Part shown: positions 11,515 to 23,457 of the stretch, one piece after another
Layout: each line of letters opens with the position of its first letter
Position numbering within the stretch: position 1 is the stretch's first letter
From: Serratia symbiotica
GTDB lineage: Bacteria > Pseudomonadota > Gammaproteobacteria > Enterobacterales > Enterobacteriaceae
Direction: 5' to 3'
Assembly: GCA_900155695.1 (NCBI GenBank)
Contig: FUHL01000002.1
Location: 1-64,000, forward strand
Length of the DNA: 64,000 bases
Position numbers and translations under genes: made by a program
Notes under the pieces: model-generated
The model's input: the letters and a program-made list of their open reading frames with translations, nothing else
Database searches by the model: none
What the model was told of the DNA's origin: nothing

Positions 11515-12885
11515 ATGTCGAAAACTGTCATGAGTGTAGTGATCCTTGCGGCAGGCAAAGGATCACGTATGTTTTCCGATCTTCCAAAAGTAATGCATCC
11601 ATTAGGAGGCAAGCCAATGGTGCAATACGTAATAGATACTGCGATGCAGTTAAGTGCAAAAAATGTTTATATAGTATATGGTGATGGTGGCAATCATCTA
11701 AAGAGCCTTATATCTGATAGTAGGTTACAATGGATATTACAAGATAAACAATTAGGTACTGGGCATGCGATACAACAAGTTGCACCATATTTTTCTGATG
11801 ATGAAGATGTGCTAATTCTGTATGGCGACATGCCACTAATCTCTGTTGAGAGTCTTACTCGATTACGATTAGCTAAACCAAAAAGTGGCATCGCTATTCT
11901 GGCAGGAAGAGTAAGCAATCCCAGTGGTTATGGTCGTGTCATACGTGAGAATGATAAGGCAATACGCATTGTTGAGCATAAAGATGCTAATGAAGAACAA
12001 CGGAAGATCAATGAAATAAATACTGGCATTTTAGTCGTGAATGGACAAGATCTTAAGTATTGGCTAAGTATTCTTAAGAATGATAATGTGCAGGGTGAAT
12101 ATTATCTTACAGATATTATTCTCGCAGCTCATGCAGAAGGCAAAAAAATAGAAGTAGTATATCCAGTAAATTTAATTGAAGTATTAGGTGTTAACAACTG
12201 CTTACAACTATCCATCGTAGAGCGGGCATTCCAGTCAAAAGAAGCTGAAAACTTACTTTTATCTGGTGTTATGCTACTCGATCCAGCACGTTTCGATCTA
12301 CGGGGAAAACTTATTTATGGTCGTGATATAACTATTGATGCTAATGTAATTATTGAAGGTACTGTTAAGCTAGGAAATCGAGTGAAAATTGGTATCGGTT
12401 GTGTGTTAAAAAATTGTGAGATTTGTAATGATTGTGAGATTAGTCCATATAGTATAATTGAAGATACGATACTAGCAGATCATTGTACTGTGGGACCGTT
12501 TGCTCGATTGCGTGTTGGTACTAAATTATCTGCTGGTGCTCATGTTGGCAATTTTGTAGAAATTAAAAAGGCACACTTGGGTAAAGCATCCAAAGCTAGT
12601 CACCTAAGTTATTTAGGTGATGCAGAAGTTGGTGATAATGTAAATATTGGTGCCGGGAGTATTACTTGTAATTATGATGGTGCTAATAAGCATAAAACTA
12701 TTATTGGTGACAGTGTATTTATTGGTTCTGCTAGCCAACTAGTAGCACCCGTGTCTATTGGTAAAGGTTCTACTATTGCTGCGGGTACTACGGTTACACA
12801 TGATATTGCAGAAAACGAATTAGTACTCACTCGAGTAAAACAAAAGCATATTCAGGGTTGGATTCGTCCAATGAAAAAAGATTGA
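11515..12885 (+). CDS. glmU: Bifunctional UDP-GlcNAc pyrophosphorylase / GlcN-1-P acetyltransferase
   Basis: GlmU acetylates glucosamine-1-phosphate and then forms UDP-GlcNAc for peptidoglycan and lipid A. The ATG at 11515 ([19 protein letters not shown]), behind TAAGG, gives 456 residues, the exact E. coli length; an in-frame ATG further upstream (11434) adds 27 unrelated residues and is not favoured. The uridyltransferase half has [16 protein letters not shown] and YGDMPLIS; the C-terminal left-handed beta helix has repeated hexapeptides, [11 protein letters not shown] and [16 protein letters not shown] with NYDGANK. The next gene on the same strand, glmS, supplies the pathway upstream, but 1.4 kb now separates them. 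Confidence 0.97.
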   Translation: MSKTVMSVVILAAGKGSRMFSDLPKVMHPLGGKPMVQYVIDTAMQLSAKNVYIVYGDGGNHLKSLISDSRLQWILQDKQLGTGHAIQQVAPYFSDDEDVLILYGDMPLISVESLTRLRLAKPKSGIAILAGRVSNPSGYGRVIRENDKAIRIVEHKDANEEQRKINEINTGILVVNGQDLKYWLSILKNDNVQGEYYLTDIILAAHAEGKKIEVVYPVNLIEVLGVNNCLQLSIVERAFQSKEAENLLLSGVMLLDPARFDLRGKLIYGRDITIDANVIIEGTVKLGNRVKIGIGCVLKNCEICNDCEISPYSIIEDTILADHCTVGPFARLRVGTKLSAGAHVGNFVEIKKAHLGKASKASHLSYLGDAEVGDNVNIGAGSITCNYDGANKHKTIIGDSVFIGSASQLVAPVSIGKGSTIAAGTTVTHDIAENELVLTRVKQKHIQGWIRPMKKD

Positions 12886-13193
12886 AATAAATAATTCAAG
12901 CATCCAATCTAGAATATATTTTAATAACGACAGCGCTATAAGATAGCCTTAAAATTTAATACATAAATCTATTGTTTTTCATAAATGCAACATAATCTAA
13001 ACTATCAGTTAAAGATTACACGCTTTTAATGATCTATTTGATATCAGCACTAAGTCTTGTATAAAATACTACTGCGATTGTAGTCAGATATGTTGCTATA
13101 TACACAATTGACTTCAAACATAGACAATGTAGCAAGAAACTATTAAAAATTTATAAAATAATACCAAATACTTCGTAAGAAGTTAATCTGTCC

Positions 13194-13238
13194 TAATGAG
13201 CTAGGTAAAAGCATTGATATTTTTGCCTAGTCACATTA
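13194..13238. repeat. Interrupted inverted repeat in glmU-glmS spacer
   Basis: TAATG-AG-CTAGGTAAAA (13194-13210) faces TTTTGCCTAG-TCA-CATTA (13221-13238) across a 10-base loop. The inner 10-bp arm has one G:T-type mismatch; a further 5 bp pair outside a small internal loop. It lies 309 bases after glmU. Confidence 0.5.
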
Positions 13239-14052
13239 ACTTATTGTATTTTAAATAAAACACTGTGCTTATAGATCATGCAGCGGCAATATTATTCTTG
13301 AGTATAATATGCACTACTTAATGAGTATAAAAAATATAGGCATAGTAATAAAAATCTCTTAAGAGAGTTTTATTATATATAAAAATAGGGTACGTATTTT
13401 ATATATGTCATGTGAGCTAGTATACTACTATAAATAACTAAAATTTTTCAAAACAATTAGCTTAATGTGTCGCGATTCTTATTTAAGATATAATTACTAT
13501 GCTGGAAAAAGTAGCGTGACTTTGAGATTAATTATACAATGAAAACTAGATATTATGGTATTCAGGTTATGTCGTTAATATTTTATATTATCTATTTAAA
13601 AAGAAATTCGATATATCTATATAATACTATATTAGTGATGTCTATATGCGAATATCGTCTTAAAAACTGCATATGAGTCAGACTACAATGCTCGTAGTTT
13701 TCGTATACATCATTAATGTCTTTGTGTTACCATTTTTTATAGTATAGCGATTGAAAACACTACAATGCACTGATAGAACGCTAAATTATTGAATTGTATA
13801 AAACAGTATATACATCTCTTTATATAGTTATTAACGATATTTATTATATAAAAGCGTAGGAAATAAAGCTTTTTTAAGATATTTGTTAAATTGCAATCTA
13901 TTAGATATGATACAGTGATAGATATGGATCACTTGTTTATTGTGAGAATAATACAAGAAATTGTTCAAGAAAAAATATACTGTAAAGAAACGAAAATATA
14001 CAGTTACTGGATAAAAAATCGCATCTTATCTGAAAATAATCAGAATTTGATC

Positions 14053-14094
14053 CTATCTAATTAATCCTCATATACATCACGATTAATTAAATAG
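14053..14094. repeat. Imperfect 14-bp inverted repeat upstream of glmS
   Basis: CTATCTAATTAATC (14053-14066) and GATTAATTAAATAG (14081-14094) pair with one mismatch over a 14-base loop. It sits about 170 bases before the glmS start, so it may lie in the glmS leader or mark an end of an upstream transcript. No T tract follows. Confidence 0.45.
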
Positions 14095-14261
14095 ATGTAT
14101 ACTATTTACTATAGTAGCAGAGTAAGTGCATTTATTATCTGCTTGAAGCATAACAAGTCGCAGTATTCGGTATTTATTAATGGCATCAAGGATAACTGAT
14201 AAAATCCATTCAGGATCATGAAATCAAATGCATCATGGAGTTGAATATAGGAATATAGCTA

Positions 14262-16097
14262 ATGTGTGGAATTGTAGGTGCAGTAGCACAACGCAATATT
14301 GAAGAAATCCTATTAGAAGGGTTAAGGCGTCTTGAATACCGTGGATATGACTCTGCCGGTTTATTGGTTGTTAACAGTAAAGGCCATGTTAACTACTTGC
14401 GCCGTGTAGGAAAAGTGAAAGAACTAGCTGCAGCTGTAACACAATATAATATGCACGGCATTACTGGTATGGCTCATACCCGATGGGCAACGCACGGTGA
14501 ACCAACTGAAAAAAATGCACATCCCCATATTTCTGATTACATTACTGTAGTCCATAACGGTATTATTGAAAATCACGAACCGTTACGTAATTCTTTGATT
14601 GAGCGTGGCTATTGTTTTAATTCTCAAACTGATACGGAGGTAATTGCGCATTTAGTCAATTGGGAATATAAACAGTGCAAGGACAGCACATTATTAGAAG
14701 TTATTAAGAAAGCTATTCCTCAACTTCGTGGCACCTATAGCATTCTTGTGATGGATAATCGAATTCCTGGTATATTAGTAGCTGTAACTTCTGGTGGTCC
14801 ATTAGTGATAGGGATTGGTATTGGTGAAAACTTTATCGCCTCCGATCAAGTTGCGTTATTACCGGTAACTCGTAATTTAATTTTTCTTGAAGAAGGCGAT
14901 TTAGTTGAGATGACGTGTCATAATATTAATATTGTCAATAAAGCAGGTCATCTTATTAAACGTCCTCACATAGAATCGAATATTCAATACGAAGCCTGTG
15001 ATAAGGGAAAGTATCGATTTTACATGCAAAAAGAGATATACGAACAACCAGTGGCATTGAAAAACACTCTAGAATGGAGATTAGTACAAGGACAAATTAA
15101 TCTAAATGAACTTGGTTCGCAAGCTTATGACCTTTTTTCGAAAGTGCAACATATAAAAATTGTTGCTTGTGGTTCTTCCTATCACGCTGGTATGGTGGCA
15201 CGTAACTGGTTTGAAGAGTTGGCAGATATACCTTGTGATGTTGAGATTGCATCTGAATTTCGTTATCGCAAATCGGTAGTACGATCAGGTCATTTAATTA
15301 TTACGTTATCACAATCTGGTGAAACTGCCGATACTCTAGCTGCATTGCGCCTATCTAAAAAGATAGGTTTTATTGGTTCTTTAGCAGTCTGTAATGTGCA
15401 AGGTTCTTCTTTAGTGAGAGAATCAGATTTGGTTTTAATGACCAAGGCTGGTACTGAAATTGGTGTAGCATCTACTAAAGGGTTTACTACTCAACTTGCA
15501 GTTTTATTAATGTTAGTGGTGCATTTAGGTCGCTTGAATGGTATGACGAAAAGCGTCGAATCTAATATTTTGAATGCTTTACAAGAGTTGCCTAAACGTA
15601 TTGAGCAAGTGTTATCGACAGATAAAAATATTGCAATGTTAGCTGAAGATTTTGTATATAAATATAATGCTTTATTCCTTGGACGTGGAAATCAATACCC
15701 AATTGCCATGGAAGGAGCATTAAAGTTAAAAGAAATCTCTTACATCCATGCCGAGGCTTATTCAGCAGGTGAATTAAAGCATGGACCTTTAGCTCTAATT
15801 GATATTGATATGCCAGTAATCGTATTGGCACCTAATAATGCTCTATTAGAGAAATTAAAATCCAATATCGAAGAAGTACGTTCGCGCGGTAGTCATTTGT
15901 ATATCTTTGCAGATCAGGATGCTAGTTTTATTAGCAATAAAGGCATTACTATTATACCATTACCTTATGTTGAAGAAATTGTATCGCCAATTTTATATGC
16001 TGTACCATTACAATTACTTTCCTATTATGTAGCATTGATCAAAGGAAAAGATATTGATCAGCCACGCAATTTAGCAAAATCAGTAACTGTTGAATAG
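14262..16097 (+). CDS. glmS: Glutamine-fructose-6-phosphate aminotransferase (isomerizing)
   Basis: GlmS makes glucosamine-6-phosphate from fructose-6-phosphate and glutamine, the entry to amino-sugar synthesis. The 611-residue protein (E. coli 609) starts [12 protein letters not shown], so the N-terminal catalytic cysteine is exposed after Met removal. The glutaminase half has [21 protein letters not shown]; the C-terminal half has two SIS domains with [20 protein letters not shown] and the terminal [13 protein letters not shown]. Feeds GlmM (not in the window) and the neighbouring GlmU. The ribosome site is weak (ATAGGAATATAGCT). Confidence 0.98.
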   Translation: MCGIVGAVAQRNIEEILLEGLRRLEYRGYDSAGLLVVNSKGHVNYLRRVGKVKELAAAVTQYNMHGITGMAHTRWATHGEPTEKNAHPHISDYITVVHNGIIENHEPLRNSLIERGYCFNSQTDTEVIAHLVNWEYKQCKDSTLLEVIKKAIPQLRGTYSILVMDNRIPGILVAVTSGGPLVIGIGIGENFIASDQVALLPVTRNLIFLEEGDLVEMTCHNINIVNKAGHLIKRPHIESNIQYEACDKGKYRFYMQKEIYEQPVALKNTLEWRLVQGQINLNELGSQAYDLFSKVQHIKIVACGSSYHAGMVARNWFEELADIPCDVEIASEFRYRKSVVRSGHLIITLSQSGETADTLAALRLSKKIGFIGSLAVCNVQGSSLVRESDLVLMTKAGTEIGVASTKGFTTQLAVLLMLVVHLGRLNGMTKSVESNILNALQELPKRIEQVLSTDKNIAMLAEDFVYKYNALFLGRGNQYPIAMEGALKLKEISYIHAEAYSAGELKHGPLALIDIDMPVIVLAPNNALLEKLKSNIEEVRSRGSHLYIFADQDASFISNKGITIIPLPYVEEIVSPILYAVPLQLLSYYVALIKGKDIDQPRNLAKSVTVE

Positions 16098-17997
16098 CTC
16101 AAAAACAGATTATCCATAAACTTTATAATGAGATTGTTATACTTAATATTGTATTAAATCTAGTGAATGCTTATTTGTATATATTGCAAGAATATATTAA
16201 AATAATAAAAAATTAAGCAGATGATAATCTGACTTTATAAATACATTCATCTTAACATTTATCAAATAAAAAATTAAAAAATAAAAATTTATTATTTATC
16301 CTTATGCTGAGGTAAATATATTTTACTTGTTTTTTATATTTTATTGGTCTTTAAATGCTTTTTCTTGAAAATTACCATCTGTGATTTTATCACTATATTT
16401 TAAATTTATTAAACAATGTATTTATTTGGCTATGGAATATCGTTATAACATCTTTATGAGTTTCCCTCATTATCAATAATATCAATGATAGAACAATTGT
16501 AACAATATTTCAGTATTGCATACTATATTAAGATATCGTAGTCTATATCAACTAAAGATACATAATGATAAATAGCAAGTACATTTTAGTCAATGCGATG
16601 GAAATTAGTAATCTGAGTAGCATCAAGATATTTTCATCGCAGCTAAAATTAGCTGATTGATAAAGATATTATTATCTATATTCTAATTAGGAGAATTTAC
16701 CGCAAATTAAACGATTTTTAATCTATTATACCGAAGTGTTGCATAGATCATGATCGATAATAACATGGTTACTAACTATTTTAAGTCGTTTGTACTACTT
16801 GATAAAAGTAATATTACACCGTGAGTAATACGCAACATAACACTCTAAAATAGTATAGAACGTAGTAGAAGAATGTTTATACAGAAGGTGAATTAAATAA
16901 AGTATTTCTAATTTCTGATAAACTATTGAATATAGCAAGAAACTATCTGACAGTAATATTGCTGATTATTACTCTGAGTATTACTTTAGAAAAAGTTAAA
17001 TAACTTTAATTGAAAATTAATAATATCAATATTTTAGAATGCCTTTATGCATTCATTAAGTAAGGATTATAAAATTGATCATCTAAAGAGATAATCATTA
17101 ATAAAACAGTTAAGTATATCTATATATCACATTTATTTTATAGAATATTTTATTTGTTTTATGAGTGATAATTTTCTTATTAATAGGACAAAAATACACC
17201 CTGCTTTCTAAAGTTTCAGCATTGCTTATTACTTAAATCGACAATCAAGTATTATTCATGAGAAAATATATAGCTTAAACGATTATAGTAATAATTTATT
17301 GATGATATTAATATTAATGCCCTAAATATTTTATAAATTCAATAAATATACTATATACTAAAGTTTATATTGTTACTATATTACTTATGAAGTTATTATC
17401 TTGATATATTTTTTATTCTATTAGGATAAATGAACTCTCGAATACATATATTACAGAAAATTAGAAATCTTAAAATTAGTTAATAAAAAATATTATTTCT
17501 ACGCCCCTTAATAATTGTCAATAGAAATATTAATTTTTACAGCAACAGTAGTATTTGTGTCGCATGTCAAAAAGATTTAAAAATGTAAGTAATTTATATT
17601 ACTTAAACGCTGGTTTACAGTATTTTTCTTAGAAAATTATATAATATATTTTAGTTGTCAAAATTAGTATTTTGATACTGATTAAGAACAAATCCTATTT
17701 TTAAATTATAACTAACACGTGATCAGATATAACATAGACTATCTTTAGTATTTAAATATTTAATATAATAAAGTATGTTTATTATTATATTGATTAAATA
17801 ATAAAGAAAATTCCAGTTTTTAGAAGATAATCTAGACACTACATAAAATTTTATGACTATTTTATTCTTAATTATTTAGCTCATTCTAAATATTTTTATA
17901 ATTCATAAAAGTTATAGAAGTATATTATAAAATATAGAAATAAAAATATTATACAATTATGTGGATGCATATATTAAGAAGCCTAAATGCCTATCAG
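16098..17997. other. AT-rich spacer between glmS and hupA
   Basis: About 1.9 kb with no gene I can support on either strand; runs of A/T and frequent stops. No tRNA, no convincing terminator directly after glmS, and no relic with recognisable motifs. Confidence 0.5.
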
Positions 17998-18021
17998 ATA
18001 AAAAGGGGCAATATTACCCCT
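17998..18021 (-). terminator. Rho-independent terminator of hupA
   Basis: On the minus strand, AGGGG-TAATATTG-CCCCT is followed by TTTTTAT. The stem (18004-18021) is the most GC-rich hairpin in the surrounding spacer and begins 22 bases after the hupA stop. Structure, T tract and position all fit an intrinsic terminator. Confidence 0.85.
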
Positions 18022-18043
18022 CCTTAGCAAATCTTTTATCTAA

Positions 18044-18316
18044 TTATTTTACTGCCTCTTTTAGTATTTTACCAGAGACAAAGGTAGGTATATTTGTTGC
18101 GGCTATTTTAATTTCTTGGCCTGTTTGTGGGTTACGACCCATACGCTCGTTACGTTGGTTAACTTTAAAAGTACCGAAACCAACTAATTGTATTACATCA
18201 CCTTCTCTTAAAGCTTCTGTAATAGCAATCAAAGTGGACTCTAGAGCTAATTTAGCTTTTATTTTAGAAAGATCAGCTTTATTTGCGATTATATTAATCA
18301 ATTGCGTTTTATTCAT
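18044..18316 (-). CDS. hupA: DNA-binding protein HU-alpha
   Basis: HU bends and compacts DNA in the nucleoid. The 90-residue product has the HU length and sequence: [37 protein letters not shown] with the signature for the DNA-binding arm, and [12 protein letters not shown]. It resembles E. coli HU-alpha more than HU-beta (MNKTQLI..., [12 protein letters not shown]). An AAAGGAT ribosome site precedes the ATG. It probably forms a homodimer if hupB has been lost. In E. coli hupA lies in the same chromosomal region as the thi operon, which matches the next gene cluster here. It stands alone between two large spacers. Confidence 0.96.
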   Translation of the reverse strand: MNKTQLINIIANKADLSKIKAKLALESTLIAITEALREGDVIQLVGFGTFKVNQRNERMGRNPQTGQEIKIAATNIPTFVSGKILKEAVK

Positions 18317-20938
18317 AAGTTATCCTTTATAGTATATTTTAGTTTTAAATCACGAGGTGATATATTTATGCTCCTTTAATATACACACACTGGATGTTAA
18401 TTTTTCAAGTACTCACATAAATATAGACCAAATTGAATGAAGATGTGAATCCTCAAGACATAAGCAATAAAATATGAACATTGCTATATTATTAAATTAA
18501 ATTCACGATATTATTTTTATAATAGTTTTGAGGAAAAATTAAAATTTAGATATCCTATTTTCGTTTATTCTAGATATAAATTAAATTTATTTTCACTTAT
18601 TACGCCACTGACTTACGTTATTTTTAATAAACCGACGTTATGAATAGATTTTAAACTTGTATAAATAATATCTTCCAGATTCTCTTATACAGAGATATAA
18701 ATAGATTAATGTCTTGAATATGATTAATAAATACAACAAATATTTTACTCTTCTGATAAGAAGGTAAAATTATTTCATGTCTATAACTCATTATTAAAAT
18801 GAATATTAGAAGACTGTTATCCATGTATACCTCTTAAATTAAGAATAAATATAGCGCTAATAATAGCTTTATAAATATGATTTCCTGATTGTAAATTCCG
18901 TAATTTTAATACATACCTTACATCAAGTGGCTGAAAGTGCAAAAATATTGCAAGGTCACAAATTTTATAGACATATATAAAGTATGTTATATGCTATAGT
19001 CTCTACAGAAAAGCTAATATATTTATTAAAATGGATGTAGTAATTAGTCGTTATAAATAGAAGATTATAAGTTACTGAGCCTAGCCTGTATATCCATTGG
19101 AAGGATTGCGATAGATGAACTCGTTATATAATGATTTTTTACTCTTCCTAATACTTATCTGATATAAAAATTATAGAAATAATACACTCTTAAAAGAAAG
19201 AGATAAATATTATCTAAAAATATTAGATTTCGTTTTATGCAGAATGACTTTTAATTAATCACAATACGGGGAAACTTAAAAAAATATTATAAATTAATGA
19301 TATATAGTGTAGTACTTAAAATGCTAAAATCATTAATATTTTACTTCTTTAGTGGTCGAAACATATGCCAATTATCTCTGCTTATTTCGCTCTACATATC
19401 TGAGTATGATATTCCGTCAAAGGTTATATCGTAACTCGTAATGCAAACTAGAAAATGCAATAAAAGTTCTTGTCATGAATAATCTCGAAGTGGTGTTATG
19501 GTTTGTGCGGTAATGTATTGCTATAATATCAGTATAACTAATATATTATTAATAGCATTTAACTCAAAATTAGCATGTAGTACTTACTTACCAATTCCCT
19601 TATGCATCAATTCCGTTATTTATATAAGGTTACGCAATGTTGAATATATCCTGTCTAACAGAAGATGATAGTAAAATATTATGTATATATTGCAATTAAG
19701 ACGTTACAGCTCGCTATATTCTCTAATTATATTTATTTGGCTCATTATACCATTCTACTTAGTCTTAAATATCATTTCTTATTTGCTATGAATTTGCATA
19801 TGCATATAGAAATAAAGTAGCACGTTATTCTTTAGCTTATTGAATAAGCATATAAATTAAATATTTTAGCACATATCATCTGTTTTGTCTTAATAAATAT
19901 TCACTGCTATCTTCTCTGCTTTCGGTTATAAAGATCTGCTTCGGATGATAATAACAGCCTATCTATATGACTTCATTACTTAGCTAAGTATGGATCGTGT
20001 TTGATGTATCAATCATGCTAACTTATTCGATTTGTAGATCTAATAGATACTATTTTTACATTGCAGTAACTCATTCAATGGGTGAAGATATATAGATATT
20101 TTGAGTTTTTATATAGAGTCTAATCGACATGGATTCAGCTTGAATCTCACATCGTCACATCAATGATCTGCTTTTTATTTATGTTGTTTTGTTTTTAATG
20201 TAAATCAAGATCGCCTATGGCGGGTATTATTCATAATAATTACTATTATAGTATTATTTTTAAGCCATGTTGATAAATGATATACTTGGTAATATAATAG
20301 AAAGAATCGTATGATTTTATGATATCTCACTATATTTTGTATCTTACTAAGAAGATCTAATGTTTCGTTTTAATATCTTGTTTTAGGTAAATATTGCAAA
20401 GTGTTATTTAATCTTCAATATATCCTACTTTTTAAATCACAATATAAGCATCCTCAATTTTTATAGATGTTCTTGGCAAAATAGATTTTTGCAATTCAAG
20501 TAATAGTGGTCTGTAATTTTTACATAGTGATATACCAGTCTCGAAAGAGAAAATATAAATTATTCCAATTTTTAATGGCGTGGATTACATATATTTCATT
20601 GTAATGGAAATAAAATAAATCCATATAATTATGTGATATTAATCATCACTAATAGTGACTATATAGTATCACTTAATATATACACTATTCCTATCAAAAT
20701 GTGCATTTTCTAAATTTAATAATCTGAACATAGGCATTTACAACAGTAATACTAGCTTGAGCTTTACTGCATTATGTCTAGCAGATATTGGATCTGCTCA
20801 TTTGCATTGTATATATCTTCTGTTTTTCGCAAACAGTATAGTACTATGCAGTGTATAAAAGTATAGCCTTTTGCCAGAATACGGTATCGTGATGCTTTGT
20901 GCTATTTGCATGGCGATCAAAAAAAAACAAATAAAGAT

Positions 20939-20959
20939 CTCACTTACATGATAAGTGAG
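20939..20959. repeat. Perfect 8-bp hairpin in gene desert
   Basis: CTCACTTA-CATGA-TAAGTGAG: perfect complementary arms with a five-base loop. No T tract. It falls inside the 57-codon open stretch at 20867-21040. Confidence 0.5.
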
Positions 20960-21255
20960 TATGTAGGTGATCAAGTGATAGCGTTAGGAATAAATTGTTT
21001 TGCAAAACATTACGTATGCGTTTATAAGTTAACAAACTAGAACAAGAAATAATGATCATAGGAATAAAGTTTCCAGTCAAAGTTGACGTCATGACACTTG
21101 ATTAATAAGTACATACATTAAATAAGTTATGAAGCAATGAGTATGTTCTACATATTACATTTAAGATATTGTAATGAATCTATATATTTGATAGATGCTA
21201 CATGCATACCACTTGCAAATAGATTTGACGTAATAGTCTTTTAACTATTAGCTAT

Positions 21256-21281
21256 AGTCTCTCTACAAAGCAAGAGAGACT
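21256..21281. repeat. Perfect 9-bp hairpin in gene desert
   Basis: AGTCTCTCT (21256-21264) and AGAGAGACT (21273-21281) with the eight-base loop ACAAAGCA. More GC-rich than its surroundings; no T tract directly after on either strand. Confidence 0.55.
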
Positions 21282-21828
21282 TCATGTTGTTATAGACATT
21301 CAAATTGTAGCGATAGTAAAGCATACCTTAAATATTGTACTGTTCATATTCAGGTAGGCTATAGATATTTTCTGTTGATCTATAAATATATCACTCTATG
21401 TTTTTTATGCAGTGTATTTATTGCGAGCCATGTTAATCAATTATATCAACATGCATATTTATACTGTCAGTATTTTTGCAATATATATGATTAATTCTGT
21501 CTATAGTATCATTACTATGAAATGAATCAAAACACAAATCGCTATGATAATTTCAACGTCTACGTACATTCTGGAATGATTAGTTAATTAAGATGCTTTA
21601 TGATATACTACACTATGCTTTGGGAGCGCTCTCAACTGCTAAATAAAGCAGGTATTAAAAGACTTGATCATCTATAAAATTGTTTCCCACGTAGCTGTAT
21701 TGGATAAGTAACGGTGTGAAGCATCAAAGATATAATGAACAGAATGTGCAGCACAGTATAACGCTGTATTGAATATCGTTATTAAAGATTAATGCAATAT
21801 AATGCTTAATTATAATAAGATGTATAAA

Positions 21829-21849
21829 TCCTGCAATGTCATTGCAGGA
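21829..21849. repeat. Perfect 21-base palindrome upstream of thiE
   Basis: TCCTGCAATG, one central T, CATTGCAGGA. Both arms are perfect over 10 bp and are GC-rich for this spacer. It lies 215 bases before the thiE start. It could be a protein-binding operator, a hairpin left by a terminator (no T tract follows) or a relic. Confidence 0.6.
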
Positions 21850-22064
21850 CAGTAAGTAGTCAATTTAGTTTCTTTATATTACAGGTGTTATCTAAACCGT
21901 TGCTCTAAGAAAATTTTGTAGAAAGTATTTAATTATGTTAATGCTTTGGAGATTGCTAAACTGATTACAATAGAATGTAGTAACATGGCACATTTTCAAT
22001 TCATTCCAATTACTGAGTATCTAGATATATCATCATACTAGTAATCTACTATAGGAAATAAGTA

Positions 22065-22715
22065 ATGACTGATCTCACTACTCCATTCCCTAAGACGCCA
22101 TATAAGTTAGGATTTTATCCAGTAGTTGACAGAGTCAACTGGATAGCACGTTTACTATATGCAGGGGTTACTACAATTCAATTACGTATTAAACATCAAC
22201 CTTTGCAGCGGATGGAAAAGGAGATGGCAATGGCTATTTCTTTGAGTAAACAATATGGAGCAAGATTATTTATAAATGATTACTGGAAACTAGCAATCAA
22301 ATACTCTGCCTATGGGGTACATCTTGGCCAAAAAGATTTAGATAGCGCTGATTTATTAGCCATTCATAATGCTGGGTTAAGGCTTGGAATATCTACCCAT
22401 AATGATGCAGAGTTAACACGTGCTATTTCGCTGAAACCTTCGTATATTGCGCTTGGGCATATCTTTGAAACTCAAACAAAAAAGATGCCATCTTCACCAC
22501 AGGGTTTGAAAGCGCTCAAACGACATGTTACCAGGTCAGCAGAATATCCTACTGTAGCGATTGGCGGGATTAAAATAAACCATGTTCCGGAAGTATTGGC
22601 ATCTGGCGTTGGTAGCATAGCAGTAGTTAGTGCTATCACTAAAACGCTGGATTGGTATACAGCTACAGCAGATTTTTTAAGGCTCATTGAAGGTAAAGTA
22701 TTATCTTATGCTTGA
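22065..22715 (+). CDS. thiE: Thiamine-phosphate synthase
   Basis: ThiE couples HMP-pyrophosphate with the thiazole phosphate carboxylate to thiamine monophosphate. The 216-residue TIM-barrel protein (E. coli 211) shows [43 protein letters not shown], the loop [17 protein letters not shown], and AIGGI...[11 protein letters not shown], which form the substrate and phosphate sites. First gene of thiEFSGH; it overlaps thiF by eight bases. The usual first gene thiC (HMP-P synthase) is missing and no TPP riboswitch is visible upstream, so HMP must come from elsewhere in the genome or from outside. Confidence 0.97.
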   Translation: MTDLTTPFPKTPYKLGFYPVVDRVNWIARLLYAGVTTIQLRIKHQPLQRMEKEMAMAISLSKQYGARLFINDYWKLAIKYSAYGVHLGQKDLDSADLLAIHNAGLRLGISTHNDAELTRAISLKPSYIALGHIFETQTKKMPSSPQGLKALKRHVTRSAEYPTVAIGGIKINHVPEVLASGVGSIAVVSAITKTLDWYTATADFLRLIEGKVLSYA

Positions 22716-23457
22716 TGATCAAGAATTTCTACGCTATAGCCGACAGTTATTACTAGATGACATTGGAGAAGATGGTCAGGAAAAACTGAAGCATGCAACA
22801 ATATTAATTATTGGTCTAGGAGGACTAGGTTCTCCTGCATCATTGTATTTAGCCGCTGCTGGTGTAGGCACACTGCTATTAGCTGACAATGACAAATTAC
22901 ATGTCACTAATTTGCAACGACAGATTTTATATCATACTGTTGATATTAATCAATTTAAAGCTATACTAGCTCAACATCAGTTACAAGCACTTAATCCATT
23001 AATCAAATGTATTGCTTTAACAAGACGGTTAAAGGGACAAGCATTACGTAATGCTATTGCTCGCGCTGATCTAGTGTTGGACTGTTGTGATAATCTAGTA
23101 ACACGTCATGCTATTAATGCCGCCTGCATAGCAGAAAGGAAAACACTTATTAGTGGCAGTGCAATAGGATTTTGTGGCCAGTTATTAGTAATAGAACCTC
23201 CTTATCAATATGGATGTTTTAATTGCTTGTATCCCGAAAAAGTAGAAGTACAACCTAACTGCCGAACAGTAGGTGTATTAGGTCCCGTAGTTGGAATAAT
23301 AGGAACTTTGCAAGCATTAGAAGCTATAAAAATATTAGTAGGTCTCCCTTCGATTATTAGTGGTAAGTTGCGTCTGTTCGACGCCAAACAGCAAAACTGG
23401 AATACATTAACACTACGCCAAGCTAGTGACTGCTTGGTATGTCGAGGTAAGATATGA
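22708..23457 (+). CDS. thiF: Sulfur carrier ThiS adenylyltransferase
   Basis: ThiF, an E1-like enzyme, adenylates the C-terminal Gly of ThiS so that it can take up sulfur. The 249-residue product begins [20 protein letters not shown] and has the nucleotide-binding GLGGLG (36-41), LQRQILY, the DCCDN block and the zinc-binding cysteine pairs in YGCFNC and DCLVCRG. The cysteine in NCRTVG, which forms the acyl persulfide link in E. coli, is kept. The start at 22708 overlaps the thiE stop by eight bases and matches the family N-terminus; the earlier in-frame start at 22687 lies deep in thiE. Confidence 0.96.
   Translation: MLDDQEFLRYSRQLLLDDIGEDGQEKLKHATILIIGLGGLGSPASLYLAAAGVGTLLLADNDKLHVTNLQRQILYHTVDINQFKAILAQHQLQALNPLIKCIALTRRLKGQALRNAIARADLVLDCCDNLVTRHAINAACIAERKTLISGSAIGFCGQLLVIEPPYQYGCFNCLYPEKVEVQPNCRTVGVLGPVVGIIGTLQALEAIKILVGLPSIISGKLRLFDAKQQNWNTLTLRQASDCLVCRGKI

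Larger units (their letters stand above)
12886..14261. other. AT-rich spacer between glmU and glmS
   Basis: About 1.4 kb without a supportable gene, although glmU and glmS are adjacent in E. coli. It holds an interrupted inverted repeat at 13194-13238, a TCTCTTAAGAGA palindrome followed by GTTTTATTAT at 13355-13376, and an imperfect 14-bp inverted repeat at 14053-14094. No GlmZ/GlmY pairing site could be assigned by eye. Confidence 0.5.
18317..22064. other. 3.7-kb gene desert upstream of thiE
   Basis: The longest spacer in the window. No complete gene was found on either strand, although thiC would be expected directly before thiE. I looked for ThiC motifs (CxxCxPKFCSM, EGPGHVP-like) and for a TPP riboswitch (CUGAGA with an ACCUG-UC-GGNUAAUNCC-like core) and found neither. 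Several clean hairpins occur: 20135-20149, 20939-20959, 21256-21281, 21829-21849. Frame 20867-21040 is open for 57 codons with slightly higher GC but no recognised product. Confidence 0.5.

Noticed and set aside
17961-18332. 123-codon plus-strand frame over hupA
   Set aside because: It is the reverse-strand shadow of hupA and runs through its terminator.
18317-22064. TPP riboswitch or thiC gene upstream of thiE
   Set aside because: Neither the riboswitch core nor any ThiC motif was found on reading both strands; a model-based scan would be decisive.
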